Made by a program: the position numbers and the translations under genes. From Hydra vulgaris (Eukaryota > Cnidaria > Hydrozoa > Anthoathecata > Hydridae), in the NCBI RefSeq assembly GCF_038396675.1, contig NC_088926.1, positions 37,908,501-37,972,500 of the forward strand: a stretch of 64,000 bases of DNA. The letters run 5' to 3'. Positions 32,801 through 43,455 of the stretch are shown one piece after another. The number at the start of each line of letters is the position of its first letter. Within the stretch, counting starts at the first letter, position 1. A model generated the notes under the pieces. It was not told the origin of the DNA and searched no databases. It was given only the letters and a program-made list of their open reading frames with translations.

Positions 32801-35614
32801 TCTAAACAATCTTGATCAATGTTTGAGAATCTGAAAAATTAATAAATCTAAAAACTTTTTGATAATATGAAACATCTAAAAGTACTAAAAATTAAATAAA
32901 AAAATTACCTAAGCTTTTGACGTTCAATGACTATGTGTGTACGAATGATATTATTTCTTGGATAGAACCTTCTGTTGTTAGAAGGAGGCAAATCTTTTTT
33001 TCCAAACATATCACTAACCATAATTTTTAAAAGCCTCTTCATCTCACATACATTTGAAACGCCTTGTTTCACAAATTCAGAAATCTTTGTTGACAATCGA
33101 TGGTCAATTTTCTGAGACAGGAGTTCACTCTAAAAATAGTATTGAGTAACACAAAATGTAACTACTTATCTGCATTCGTACTACTACATCAATTAATAAA
33201 ACAGTAGCAAGATATGAAAGGTACATATTATTACGCACAAATAATATAAAATTAGTTGTAACTTTGTACATGTATAAAAATCATGCTTAGCATTACTACT
33301 AGCATTACAATATGAAAAATATGTTTCAAAAATATAGTAATAATAATAATAATAAAAAGAAGAATTAATGATTAACACAGTTTGCAATATAGTATCAAAG
33401 CGCAAAGCAATTACTTTTCCAAGTGGATGATTTCGGTGACATAATAGGCAGTCTATTTCAACTTTAATTTTTCTACAAAATACAAAAGTATTATGCTTCA
33501 TCAAAGAATTTCGAATATCTCTTGATACTTGGTTTTTGTAATAATTTGTCATGATGACAACCTGAAAATAAAATGACAGAATTGATCATTCTTTTTATTG
33601 TTATAATTTTTCTAATAACGATAGATTCATTAAAAATGTGACTAAAAAAAATAATTACGGTTTTGTAAAATACCTTTAAACTAGTAAAATATACAATCTC
33701 TTTTATGTTAACTTTTGCAGGACATTCAAACTTCTTAGTGTCTTGAATAATCACATATTCACCTCTGTACCAATGATCAAACTTCTGTAATAATAATAAC
33801 AATAATAATATCATATTATTATTATTATTATTATTATTATTGTTATTATTATTATTATTACTATTATTATTATTAGTAGTAGTAGTATAATAAACATAAA
33901 CATCTACTTTTGTTCTATTTAATTTAAAGAATTTTAAGTGAAATTAAAGAACATTTGTTACAATAATAAATAAGACTATTTAATTGTTACTTTTTGATTT
34001 TCTTTTGCATCGATATACTTTTGCTTAGCATTAGAATTCCGATCAACGCCATGATGACAATCAAACCTTTTTGATGACAAAACAACGTAAGGCGTATTAA
34101 AAAATTCTGGGGATGTTTCCCATAACACTTTGTGCTTGTGTGAAAATATATCTAAAAAATGAAACAAAAGTTATTCAAAAATGTATTTATATAATATTAA
34201 ACTCATTAAGCTTTAAGCAGTTGAAAACAAATATTTAAAGAGAAATGGAATCAATAGGGTGTCTGTCTAAGAGTTGCTCAACTGCTTTTTAATAAGATGA
34301 AAAGGTTAACAGTTTACTTTTATCTCATCAATACACAGTTTAGTCTGTCATTCAAAAGTCATTCGAAGCTTTCATTGACCTCCCTGATTGAAAACCAGTT
34401 TTAAAAGCATATTGGATTACATGAGGTTGCAACTTTTAGTTTTAGGAAGTTTAGGAAATTCTTGTTGCTCACACTGCTTTTTAATAATATCAAGAGGTCA
34501 CCATTTTACTTTTGGGCCATCCACACACAGTTTTGTCAGATTTATGCAATTGATTGTTGCCAAAGATGTGGTTGTACTCAAGTAAATTTTTTGGGTGGCC
34601 CAAAATTTGAGTCAAAGTATTTGTATTCAGCATGATTTAGATTGCTGTTCCAAAACCAAATATTTAGAACCATTTAGAGATTTCCTGATATTTTCTGTTA
34701 AAAGTGTAAACGATGCTAAAGACCAAAACTAATAACTAAGTTTTTTTTAGAATAAAACTTAAATTTTTTTCATAATGATTAAATATTAATATATTTGAAC
34801 AATCTTTTGAGCGATATGATTTTTAAAATAGTAACCTAAAAAAAGAATATTATTACAAAATTAAAAAATTCCCTGACTTTCCCCTGATTTTAAACGAAAT
34901 CAAGCTTTTCCCTATATTTTCCCTGATTATATCTAAATTCCCTTGACTTTCCCTAAACTCCCTGATTCGGTGGCAACGCTGTATGAACTGTTTATTATTT
35001 AAACTGTATAGATATAATCATAAGCTGTAAACACAGTAGAGACAAAAAACTCCATAAATTTGAATAACTGATTATTGCAAAGTGTATATCACAACTTAAA
35101 TAAAGTAACTCTGAACTTTCATTTAGTTTACATTGTTCCAAAACTTTTTACCTGTACTACCAAAATCCTTTGGAGTTGAAAAAGCAGCAAAGCGAACAGT
35201 ATTATCTATCTCATAGTTATGAAGACACTGATTGGCTTCTTTAACTGAATCACATATGTAGATATCACTTTTACCTGAAATGTGAAGATCTTATTAATTT
35301 CAAAATAAATGCAAAGAAAATATTGTAGAGCAAATAATAACTAAAAATCTTGCAAACTTGAAATTTTTGATGGTTCATTAACAGATAGAAGATAGTGTTC
35401 AGCTTCTTCGACAGAATTGTAAATACAAACCGTTTTTTTATCTAAAATTTGAATTTGCATAAGTCAAAACCATAATTACTTTGAATGTTTTTGATATAAG
35501 TAAAAATTAAATATTCAAAAAAAAAAAAAGTTAAACAAATCACCCTGAAGACTTAAATCATCTTTTGCCTCATTATTTGATATGTCTGAATCATCGTAAT
35601 CTGATACATCTGAA
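29733..35614 (-). CDS. MULE-type transposase with SWIM, Ulp1 protease and PHD finger (12 exons)
   Basis: Twelve exons, all with AG acceptors and GT donors, join in phase: 35614-35544, 35441-35358, 35274-35152, 34151-33991, 33784-33674, 33561-33415, 33129-32909, 32830-32418, 32288-32041, 31907-31732, 31603-30041, 29874-29733. They sum to 3,460 bases, about 1,150 codons, without a stop until TAA at 29733. Domain order: acidic N-terminus, two paralogous short exons, CARF/FAR1-like zinc region, MULE RNase-H-fold core, SWIM finger, coiled linker, Ulp1-type protease, PHD finger. Known MULE proteins cut and paste DNA, and Ulp1/SENP proteases remove SUMO or related modifiers. The intact frame suggests a young transposon or a domesticated gene. 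The first exon with the start codon was not found (AT-rich DNA above 35614). One donor (35357, GTTTGC) is weak. Confidence 0.8.
29953..29992. repeat. (GCGT)n(GT)n microsatellite in last intron
   Basis: About 40 bp of gcgt then gt repeats within the intron before the PHD exon. Confidence 0.95.
30041..31603 (-). CDS. SWIM finger and Ulp1-type protease exon of the MULE gene
   Basis: A single 1,563-base exon. Counting from the Met at 31581, SWIM ligands are C75, C77, C87 and H89 (CTCYDWISTGYPCKH). A basic, Ser/Lys-rich linker follows. MLSDNVIHSVQKMI and GLQDP open the protease region. Its catalytic residues are H373 (DVHWLTIS), D391 (LLDSMF), Q425-427 (PVQQQTNG) and C433 (GVDCGLFALAFA), the His-Asp-Gln-Cys set of C48 peptidases. 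The exon ends in LYCVCR, the first two zinc ligands of a PHD finger completed in the next exon. Confidence 0.85.
31732..32830 (-). CDS. MULE transposase core (three exons) of the MULE gene
   Basis: Exon 32830-32418 carries NEMVFLDATYKTTRYSLP (first catalytic Asp) and CMTDYCNEEIRALE (second Asp candidate). Exon 32288-32041 carries CDFHREQAWDRW, the C-x2-H insertion typical of Mutator-like transposases. Exon 31907-31732 carries NNGVERQNESFK, the usual site of the catalytic Glu. All three acids of a DDE triad are therefore plausibly present, unlike in the other DNA-transposon genes of this window. Confidence 0.8.
33674..34151 (-). CDS. CARF/FAR1-like zinc region (two exons) of the MULE gene
   Basis: Exons 34151-33991 and 33784-33674 encode FDCHHGVDRNSNAKQKYIDAK and KFDHWYRGEYVIIQDTKKFEC. 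The C-x-H pair plus the later KKFECPAKV pattern resembles the N-terminal zinc-binding, DNA-binding region that accompanies many MULE-derived proteins (FAR1/CARF type). The following exon (33561-33415) adds another CLLCHRNHPLG cysteine pair. Assignment is by pattern only. Confidence 0.5.
33785..33895. repeat. (ATT)n trinucleotide microsatellite in intron
   Basis: Imperfect ATT/TTA array with interspersed G, C and agt units, occupying most of the intron between the zinc-region exons. It starts almost at the splice acceptor (33785), giving a TAA-rich rather than pyrimidine-rich tract. Confidence 0.9.
34152..35151. other. Large intron with internal duplication and ccctga repeats
   Basis: Contains two related segments (actgctttttaata...acacagttt at about 34278-34345 and 34474-34535) and a cluster of the word ccctga(c/t)tttcccct at about 34868-34970, a dispersed-repeat motif. 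A related cctccctgattgaaaacc lies near 34379. Probably a non-autonomous element inserted in the intron. No coding sequence. Confidence 0.45.
35152..35441 (-). CDS. Tandem-duplicated short exons of the MULE/protease gene
   Basis: Exons 35441-35358 and 35274-35152 both begin with two bases completing a codon and end with one base, so either can be skipped without breaking the frame. They encode similar peptides: TVCIYNSVEEAEHYL and DIYICDSVKEANQCL. This points to exon duplication at the N-terminal side of the protein. Function unknown; possibly alternative or repeated binding modules. Confidence 0.65.
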
Positions 35615-36232
35615 CTAATAACGTAATGATAAAAACTGATAACAACATTATTGTAATCAATAATTAATATTATTATTATAATATTATAATAATACTACTA
35701 AAATAATATGATTATTATAATATTATTATTATAATTGTTATTATTGATTAAACTACTAATAATAATAAATAATAAATTACTACTATTTATTTTATTTATA
35801 TTAATCAATTAATCAATATATTCTGAATTACATGATTTTACAATTCAAGGATGTTTACAAATAGTATAATTACTAATGATTTGTAAACACCTAATAATAA
35901 TGAATAATAACATAAGAGTAAAATAATAACAACTATAAAAATCATAACGTTAACAATAATAATAACATTAATAATAACTATCATAATAAAAATGGTATTA
36001 ATAACAATAAAAATAATGGTATTAATAAAAAAAATGATATTAATAAAAAAAATGATATTAATAAAAAATGACGATATTAATAAAAATAAAGGTAATAGCA
36101 ATAATAACAATGATAATAATAACAATGGTATATTTAAATATATCTATACTTATACACGCACACATACATACATGTCACACATACGCTTATATATATACAC
36201 ATAAACACACATACATCTATACACATACAAAC

Positions 36233-36235
<3 letters not shown>
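35615..36235. repeat. AT-rich trinucleotide and CA/TA-rich simple sequence
   Basis: aataat- and attaataaaaa-type runs (35640-36130), including a near-tandem ggtattaataaaaaaaatgat unit repeated about 35994-36070, pass into acacatacat-type sequence. No exon of the upstream gene was recognised here. Confidence 0.8.

Positions 36236-36315
<80 letters not shown>
36236..36315. repeat. (TA)n microsatellite, about 80 bp
   Basis: Pure TA tract followed by acacat-rich imperfect simple sequence to about 36450. Confidence 0.95.
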
Positions 36316-36319
<4 letters not shown>

Positions 36320-36779
36320 CACACACACATACGCATATAAACGTATACATACGCACATACATACATATACACACAACACACATACATACACATATACACA
36401 CACATTATACATGTACCCATACATATACCCACACATGCATACGTACATACACATTCAATTATTGTACAAGGACGACAAAAAAGCTGTACAAAAAAATAAA
36501 GATTCTTAAAAAAAAAAAGGTATAAAATAAAAAATATATACATAAGAGAGTATTTTTTAATAAGACTATTAACAGTGATATATTGCTTTTATTGGAGTTA
36601 TTATTCTAGTAGCTATCCAAATATTGTTTTTTTAATCTATTGAAAAAATTATAACGAGAAATTGAGTTTTCGGTTTTTCTCTTTTCAAAGAATGAGGGAG
36701 ATTGTTCCAAGCATTGGTGCACTAATGTTTAATTGATGCGCTGCCAAATTTAATTGTCCTAGTATGTTCTACAAAGATA

Positions 36780-38462
36780 TTGTTGCATGAGGAGGATCAT
36801 GAAGGAGGAAGTGAGAATGTTTGTTTAAGTTTAACTATAAATAACCAAATTATAACTGATAATGCCCTAATCACTAACTCATTTAATGACTATTTTTCCA
36901 CAATTGCAGAAAATCTTTCTAAAACAATCACCTCTCCTAGGCATAACTTTAACCACTACCTTAAAAATACTCCTTACACCTAGTGCAAAATACTCCTTAC
37001 ACCTAATACTCAAATATTGATCTTAGCATCAAAAGATTTAAGCTACCCTTTGAGCATTATGATGAATAAATCATTCGAAATTGGAGTGTTTCCTGACTTG
37101 TTTAAAGTTGCTGAAGTTGTACCTATTTTTAAAAGTGGATCCAAACTAGATCATTGTAACTATCAACCTATATCTTTACTTTCAAATATTGGCCAACTAA
37201 TTGAAAGATTCATGTTTAACAGACTAGAAAACTTTTAAAATCAATCTAATAGTTTCTATAGCCTTCAATTTGGCTTCCGCAAAAAGCACTGTACAAATCA
37301 AGCATTCATTGATATAACTGTGACAATACGTGAAGCTCTGGATCAAAAATAGTTTGCGGCTGGAGTGTTTGTTGATTTGCAGAAGGCGTTTGATACTGTT
37401 GATCATGAGATTTTGCTGACTAAATTAAATCATTATGGTGTCAGAGGAGTTGCTCTCAAATGGTTCAAGTCGTACCTGTATATGCGCTCTCAGTTTGTAA
37501 GCATTGGAAACACTTCCTCCAATACTAGGTTTACATGTATTGGTGTTCCACAAGGTTCAATCTTAGGTCCTCTACTCTTCCTCGTTTATATAAACGATCT
37601 GCACACATGTGTAAAATTCTCCAAAACATATCATTTTGCTGATGATACCAATCTTCTTATTGTTAGTAAATCTCTTAAAAAACTAAATAAAAATCTTAAT
37701 CATGACCTTGCATGTTTGGTACAATGGCTACGATCAAACAAAATTATACCAAGTCTGAAATAGTTATCTTTAAATCTCAAAGCAACAAAATTACAAAAAA
37801 ACTTAATTTCAGAATAAGCGGTAAAAAAATTAATACCATAAATAAGATCAAATAATATAGGCATTATATTAAATGAAAGTCTATTGTTTCACCGACAAGT
37901 AAAAGCAATATCTTCCAAACTAAGTCGAGCTAATAGAATGCTTTCCAAAGTAAGGCATTTTGTCAACTACGAAACATTGATAAATATTTGGCATGCTATA
38001 TTTAACTCCCACCTAAGGTATGGCTGCCAAATTTCATCTACTCATCTTAAAAATCTTATAAAACTTCAAAATAAATCTATACGAATAGTTCATTTCCAGC
38101 CAAGTAATTTTAATCCAGACTTATTGTATAGTTTATCAAATATCTTGAAGTTAGATGAACTCATCTTCTTATTAAACTGTGTTTTTGTGTGGGATATCAT
38201 TAATAATACCATGCCTATTGCTTACAACAACTATTTTAAATTCACAAGTGATATCCATAATTGCAAACTTAGGTCAACATCTTGTTATAAACTAGCTACC
38301 TTCAAAAAAACTAGCAAATATGGTATTCAATCAACTAAATACCAATCAATTCACTCTTGGAACTCTCTGCCACTTTCAATAAAAATAAATCTTCCAAACA
38401 TTACTAGAAATGCTTTCATTGCCAATATCAAAAAATTTATCCTTCATAAAAATACTCAATAA
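36780..38462 (+). pseudogene. LINE reverse transcriptase, in one frame but with stops
   Basis: All pieces lie in the same frame: NALITNSFNDYFSTIAENL (pre-RT), [49 protein letters not shown] (first Asp motif), [29 protein letters not shown] (catalytic FADD), then the C-terminal ANRMLSKVRHF and WNSLPLSIK regions. Stops fall near 36981, 37238, 37351, 37763 and in the 37770-37880 gap. A 17-bp direct duplication (aaaatactccttacacc) at about 36964-36998 marks an internal rearrangement where RT motifs 0-1 should lie. Inactive. Confidence 0.9.
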
Positions 38463-38820
38463 AATTCTAACACAGCATTTTCACTATCTTATATCTTCAA
38501 TTAATTCTGTCTATTTTTCTAAATTATAACAGCTTTTAGTTTTCCCTTATTTTAAACCTATTATCAGTTATCTCTTCTACCACTCCTTACCCTTCTGTTC
38601 CATATATGTATATATTTGTATGAACCTGAGTGTGCATTGTGTGTATGTATGTGTATATGTATAATGTGTTTACTTATTTTTTTATATGTGTTTATTTACA
38701 TTAATGCATATGTGTGATTATGTATATGTATGTATTGTGTGTATGTTTGTATATATATATGTGTGTATGTATATGTATGTATGTATCTGTATTTATAAAT
38801 GTGGGTATATGTATATATGT

Positions 38821-39175
<355 letters not shown>

Positions 39176-39561
39176 TATGTGTGTGTCTTAAATAAATGTA
39201 GGTATTGCTTATATGGTAGTATTTATAGTACTTCCTCAAACGACCACTTCTATGCCACATATTGTTATTGTAAAGTATTATTATCTCTGTAATTGACATT
39301 ATTATTTTTATTACTGCTACTGTTGCAAATTACTAATGTTATTATTAAAATTATTATTGTTATTACTACTATTATTATTACAATTATTATTACTGTATTA
39401 TCATTATTAATTTTATTACTATTATTAATTTACTAATAAGTTTATATACTTTTACAAATTTACGGATAATATTTGTAGGTCGTCACGTTTTTGTCAGTTA
39501 CATAACTGTTTGTGACTGATCCTAGCTTTGTATTAATTTTATTTTATAAAGTAAAATAAAT

Positions 39562-39716
39562 GATTGATTGATTATTGTCAATAATCAATCAATTGATTGA
39601 TTATTGTCAATAATCAATCAATTGATTGATTATTGTCAATAATCAATCAATTGATTGATTATTGTCAATAATCAATCAATTGATTGATTATTGTCAATAA
39701 TCATTTATGTCAATAA
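39562..39716. repeat. 29-bp palindromic satellite, five units
   Basis: Units with ttattgtcaataa start at 39572, 39601, 39630, 39659 and 39688, an exact 29-bp period. Each unit is a 27-nt near-perfect palindrome (tgattgattattg / caataatcaatca around one central base). Half-units continue to about 39765. It lies at the 3' end of the LINE and 300 bp upstream of the deaminase-like gene. It may have grown from the LINE's tgat tail. Confidence 0.95.
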
Positions 39717-40005
39717 TATTGACAATAAGTGCAATTTTTTGTGTAAGTCACGATTATTGACAATAAGAATAAAAAACTTATACAAACTGAAAAATCCTTA
39801 CAACGGCTTATTAAACTTTAGAATTAACATATACCTTGTCATTTCTATATCCATTTAAAACTTTTTTTAATTTTAAAACTATAATTTTATTATTTTTTAG
39901 CTTACGAGCACGCTGTCAACAAGCTTTATAATGATGGAATAATTTAAATAAAATTTGCATAACTTAATTTAAATAATACACGCATAATTACGTATTTTTG
40001 TCATT

Positions 40006-40048
40006 GGACTTTGATCGTATTCTGAGTGATACTTTCTTGCGCTGACCT
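40006..40048 (+). promoter_or_regulatory. Conserved 43-bp block before deaminase-like gene
   Basis: Matches the minus strand of 22616-22658 at 42 of 43 bases and ends 15 bases before the ATG at 40064. A 5' UTR or core promoter segment is likely. A TATA-like aaatataaaatgg directly precedes the start codon but is too close to serve as TATA box for it. Confidence 0.6.
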
Positions 40049-40063
40049 ATCTAAAAATATAAA

Positions 40064-41494
40064 ATGGATGACGAGAGAAAACGTAAAATGGATGGTTCAA
40101 GCGAAAGTTCTGATGCTGGCCAGTTGAGCATTCAAGATAGTACGCAAATATACAATGCCATTCCGGATATTAAACAAAATCTGATCAAGACTAAAAATGA
40201 TTTAAATCTAAAACGAGATCTAGTTGGGGATCCCTATGTAGATCTAAAACGAGAACCAGTTTATAATGACGATGTAGATTATAAGGAACTTTTTGAATCG
40301 GATTTTTATTGCTATACCAATATTGAAAATAAAGTAAATCGTGATAAATCCGAAAATAAGACAGATGTAAGTAATACAGAATTCAATAAATTGGCTAAAG
40401 ATGTGTTTAATATATGTGGCAAAAAATATATTTGTGCTACGTTAGTACCATTACCTCCTCATAAGATGCTTATTTCTTGTAACCGTGTAATTAAAAATGA
40501 ATTCCGTGATGACATAAAATCGAAAATAAACAAAAGCCCATATATTAAAAAAGCATATTCCCATAATCAGGAAATTCACCCTGTCTTTCTTCCTAGTGGC
40601 AGTACAGAATGTGCACATGCAGAGATGTATTGTTTGCAATGGCTTTTTGATCATAAAGAATCAATTGAAATTTCAAACATAAAAGAAATATCGTTTTCAA
40701 CTTCGAAAATACCTTGTTTGTTGTGTCATACTTTGTTGGTCGAATTTAAAAAATTATACATGCCCAATCTCATTTTTGATAAGAATCATGGAAACCTATG
40801 TACAAAATGGTCTTGTAAAAATTTTACATTTTTAACGAATGAAATGTATTTCAAACTTCATTCCAATTTAATTAAAGAATATTCGCCTTATTTCGAACAG
40901 AGTGAAGATAGAAAATACAAGTTTAGTCATAAAAAGTTCAATGAAAGAATATTTAAAAGTAATGATATAGAGATGTTAACTTCGCACTATAATCAAGCGA
41001 TGAACCTACACACACCTACCAAGCCATCTGATTTTTCTGATGAGGAGATTTTAAAAACTAAGAAAGAACCTTTATGTATTTCTGTAATGTAAGTGTAACA
41101 TAATTTACATAACTAGTTATTTAACTTAGTTATTTTGAAAATCATAGTTTTTTAACGAGGTGTTTACATATAAAAATTTCATCAAATTTTTTGTTTTAGT
41201 AAAGAAAAGAACTGTATAGAAAATGAAGAATCAAATTATCACTATACAGTAGAAAATGACAAGGAAGAAAACAAAGATAGTAAAGCATGTGAAGATGACA
41301 TAGAATTTTCAGGAGATGTGAATAAATTGTTATGTAATTATGAAATGTAAGTATACTTACAAATCTTTTAATGAGTTGAAATGTTATAAATTGTTAAAAT
41401 GTTATGTTGATTTAGTTTACTCTGTTTTAGTAAAGAAATAAATTTTACAGAAAACGAAGACGGAAATAGTAAAGCATGCGAAAATGAGGACTAA
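40064..41494 (+). CDS. Deaminase-fold protein (HAE / PCLLC zinc site), 3 exons
   Basis: Exons 40064-41088, 41200-41346 and 41431-41494, each junction GT..AG (gtaagt donors, tttag acceptors) and in phase, give 411 residues ending at TAA. Residues 185-187 are HAE (ECAHAEMYCLQWLF) and 217-221 are PCLLC (TSKIPCLLCHTLLVEF), the His/Glu and Cys-x2-Cys zinc site of the cytidine/nucleotide deaminase superfamily; the 31-residue spacing from His to the first Cys is within the range for these enzymes. The N-terminal 110 residues are charged and low in structure, with KRKMDG as possible nuclear signal and a short internal repeat (LKRD..DPYVDLKREP). The C-terminus is acidic. Subfamily (AID/APOBEC-like, OTT_1508-like or other) and substrate are not known. 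No frameshifts, so probably functional. Confidence 0.75.
41200..41494 (+). CDS. Paralogous tail exons of the deaminase-like gene
   Basis: Exons 2 and 3 both start TAAAGAAA after a tttag acceptor, share the motif (N/D)SKACE(D/N), and use the same intron phase (2 bases before, 1 after). The introns before each also begin with the same gtaagt and end in similar cttgttttag-like sequence. Exon 2 is 147 bases (49 codons), so it can be skipped without frameshift. The tail therefore arose by exon duplication. It is acidic (EENKDSKACEDD) with no known domain. Confidence 0.7.
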
Positions 41495-43230
41495 CTGGTG
41501 AGTTGGAGAGTCTGGCTGCGCAGTAGCTATCGGAATTGTAGTTGTAGCAATTATATATTTTTGAATATTATTGTTCCTCTTTTTATTGATTTTTTTTTTA
41601 CTTTTAAGTATATCTTTCCTAAAAATTCCTCGATTTTAATATTCTAATAACTTTTCTTTTTAAAAATTTTTCCTTTTTCTTCTCTTTATTCTTTTGTTTA
41701 TTTTATTGTTAATATTATTATTATATTTTATATTTATATTTTAATTATTTTGTTAATATTATTATTACTATTAATTTTATTTTTGTTATAATTACTGTTA
41801 TTAACATTATTATTGTCTCACGTTTTTAATGATACACAAAAACACAGGACAATGCAGAAAATAAACAAAACTTAAAAATTATTCTTTATATTTTCTTTCA
41901 ATAACGGATCTTTTTCATTATTATTTTCCATTTTCAAATTTTTTTTCTTTTATTTGGGGTAGATGAGGCTCCTTAGCTGTGATGAAGGCAACTTATCTAG
42001 GAGAAGGAAAACTCTGATATAAAATCCCCACGTTAAAGTGGTCTGGGTAGGAAGAGCTCATTAACCTTGGCTGGTAATCTTCCTAGTGATAGTGTCACGA
42101 TAAAAATACTCAGTCCTGTTCTGTAAAATAGGTTAATTTCGGAAGAGCATCCAGTTGTAAAAATTTGCTCCAAACTTTTCAATATATAATTATTATTAAA
42201 AAAAAGATAATATGAAAAAAACTTTAAAAAAAAAAACCTTGTACTTTGTTTTAAGTTCTTTTGTTTCTTTTAATTTTTTTGTTTTGGTTTTTCGTAACTT
42301 TTTTTGCTTTATTCTTTTTTTTTTCTTTTATTTATCTATTATTTTTGTTCAAAACTTCTATTAAAACTCTTCTTTTTTTTTCTTTAACTATGAAATTTTT
42401 TTAATTCGTTATTCCGAAAACACAAAAACACACGACAATTTTTTGTTTTATGTCATTGTTAGTTGTTACGTTTTATCAGTTTTTAACTGTTTGTAACTGT
42501 GTCTTTGCATATACAACTATTTTATATATGCTATTATTTTCATAATTATCATTAGGTGTTAACTTTACATTTACACCTTGAAATGTAACAACTATTTCAG
42601 AAATATATATTGATTACAATCTGTTTTTTTGCTATTTTCTTGCATCAGTTTATTAAAAAAAAGTATTCAATTTTTATCAAATTTTACGTTTTCTTTTTAC
42701 AATATTATATTATCTACTTTTCAGCTAACTGCATCACACAATTAACCTTAACTTATGTAACATTTATTCAATAGTAAAGAAACTCAAAAATGATAGGTTA
42801 TAACACTACAAAAGCAAAGCTTCTAGATGAAAATTAAACTTCATTAATGTAACAATTTTCTTTGCTTTTTTGATGCCACGTACAAAAGCAGTATATCTTG
42901 AGATGTCTAAAAGTCATGATTTTAATTTTTTTTTAATGGACCTATATGTAAAAAACTCTATAATGCAAAAAAAAGGTTTTCTTTTTTAAATCTTATTTAT
43001 TTGCATCAAAATTTTATAATAATAAAATTCAAAAAGTGTAACTATATGCTTAGTTCTAAACTAATCCTATAAATGCCTAAAAAATGTAAGCCTAAAATGA
43101 AATAAGAATTAACTTGAGAGAATTATCTTAAACACATACCATCTCTTAAAGGCCAATAATATGACCTTGATACATGAATGTTATTTAAAAGTCTAAAACA
43201 ATATTTTCATTAACTAGTCCGATCCATGGA
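41495..43230. other. AT-rich stretch with a SINE/LINE-tail-like insert
   Basis: T-rich, no gene. The 41960-42190 part is GC-richer and listed separately. The remainder is homopolymer-rich, including several runs of t and a. Confidence 0.5.
41960..42190 (+). mobile_element. SINE-like or LINE-derived segment
   Basis: Shares the words ctc(t/c)gatataaaa and cgataaaaatactca (42098-42112) with the 5' region of the LINE at 62 kb (62159-62173), in the same order. It ends with ggaagagcatccagttgtaaaa and a run of a, a type of tail seen in animal SINEs. Probably a short non-autonomous retroelement related to that LINE. Confidence 0.5.
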
Positions 43231-43455
43231 CAGGGGCGGATCCATAGGGGGACGAGGGTTGGCAAGAGGGGGCAATTGGATCAATGGTCACCCTTACATG
43301 ATTTCAAAAAAAAAATTAAAAGTGTGGTTAAGACTATAAGACTGATATACAAACAAAAATTAACCAAAAAAGTTTTATGATTTGTGGGAATTGCCGAAAA
43401 AATCTGAAAATCGACCACCCCACCCCCCTTACTAAATGGTCTGGATTCGCCCTTG
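43231..43455. mobile_element. hAT-type MITE
   Basis: Starts CAGGGGCGGATCCAT and ends with the inverted counterpart (ATCCAGA-type, GGATTCGCCCTTG), 225 bp long, with an internal run of C (ccaccccacccccctt). The CAGGGGCGGAT terminus is typical of non-autonomous hAT elements. No 8-bp target duplication was visible at the flanks. Confidence 0.65.

Noticed and set aside
40064-41494. Deaminase-like gene as bacterial contamination
   Set aside because: It has two introns with standard borders, AT-rich codon use like the host and is embedded between host-type repeats.
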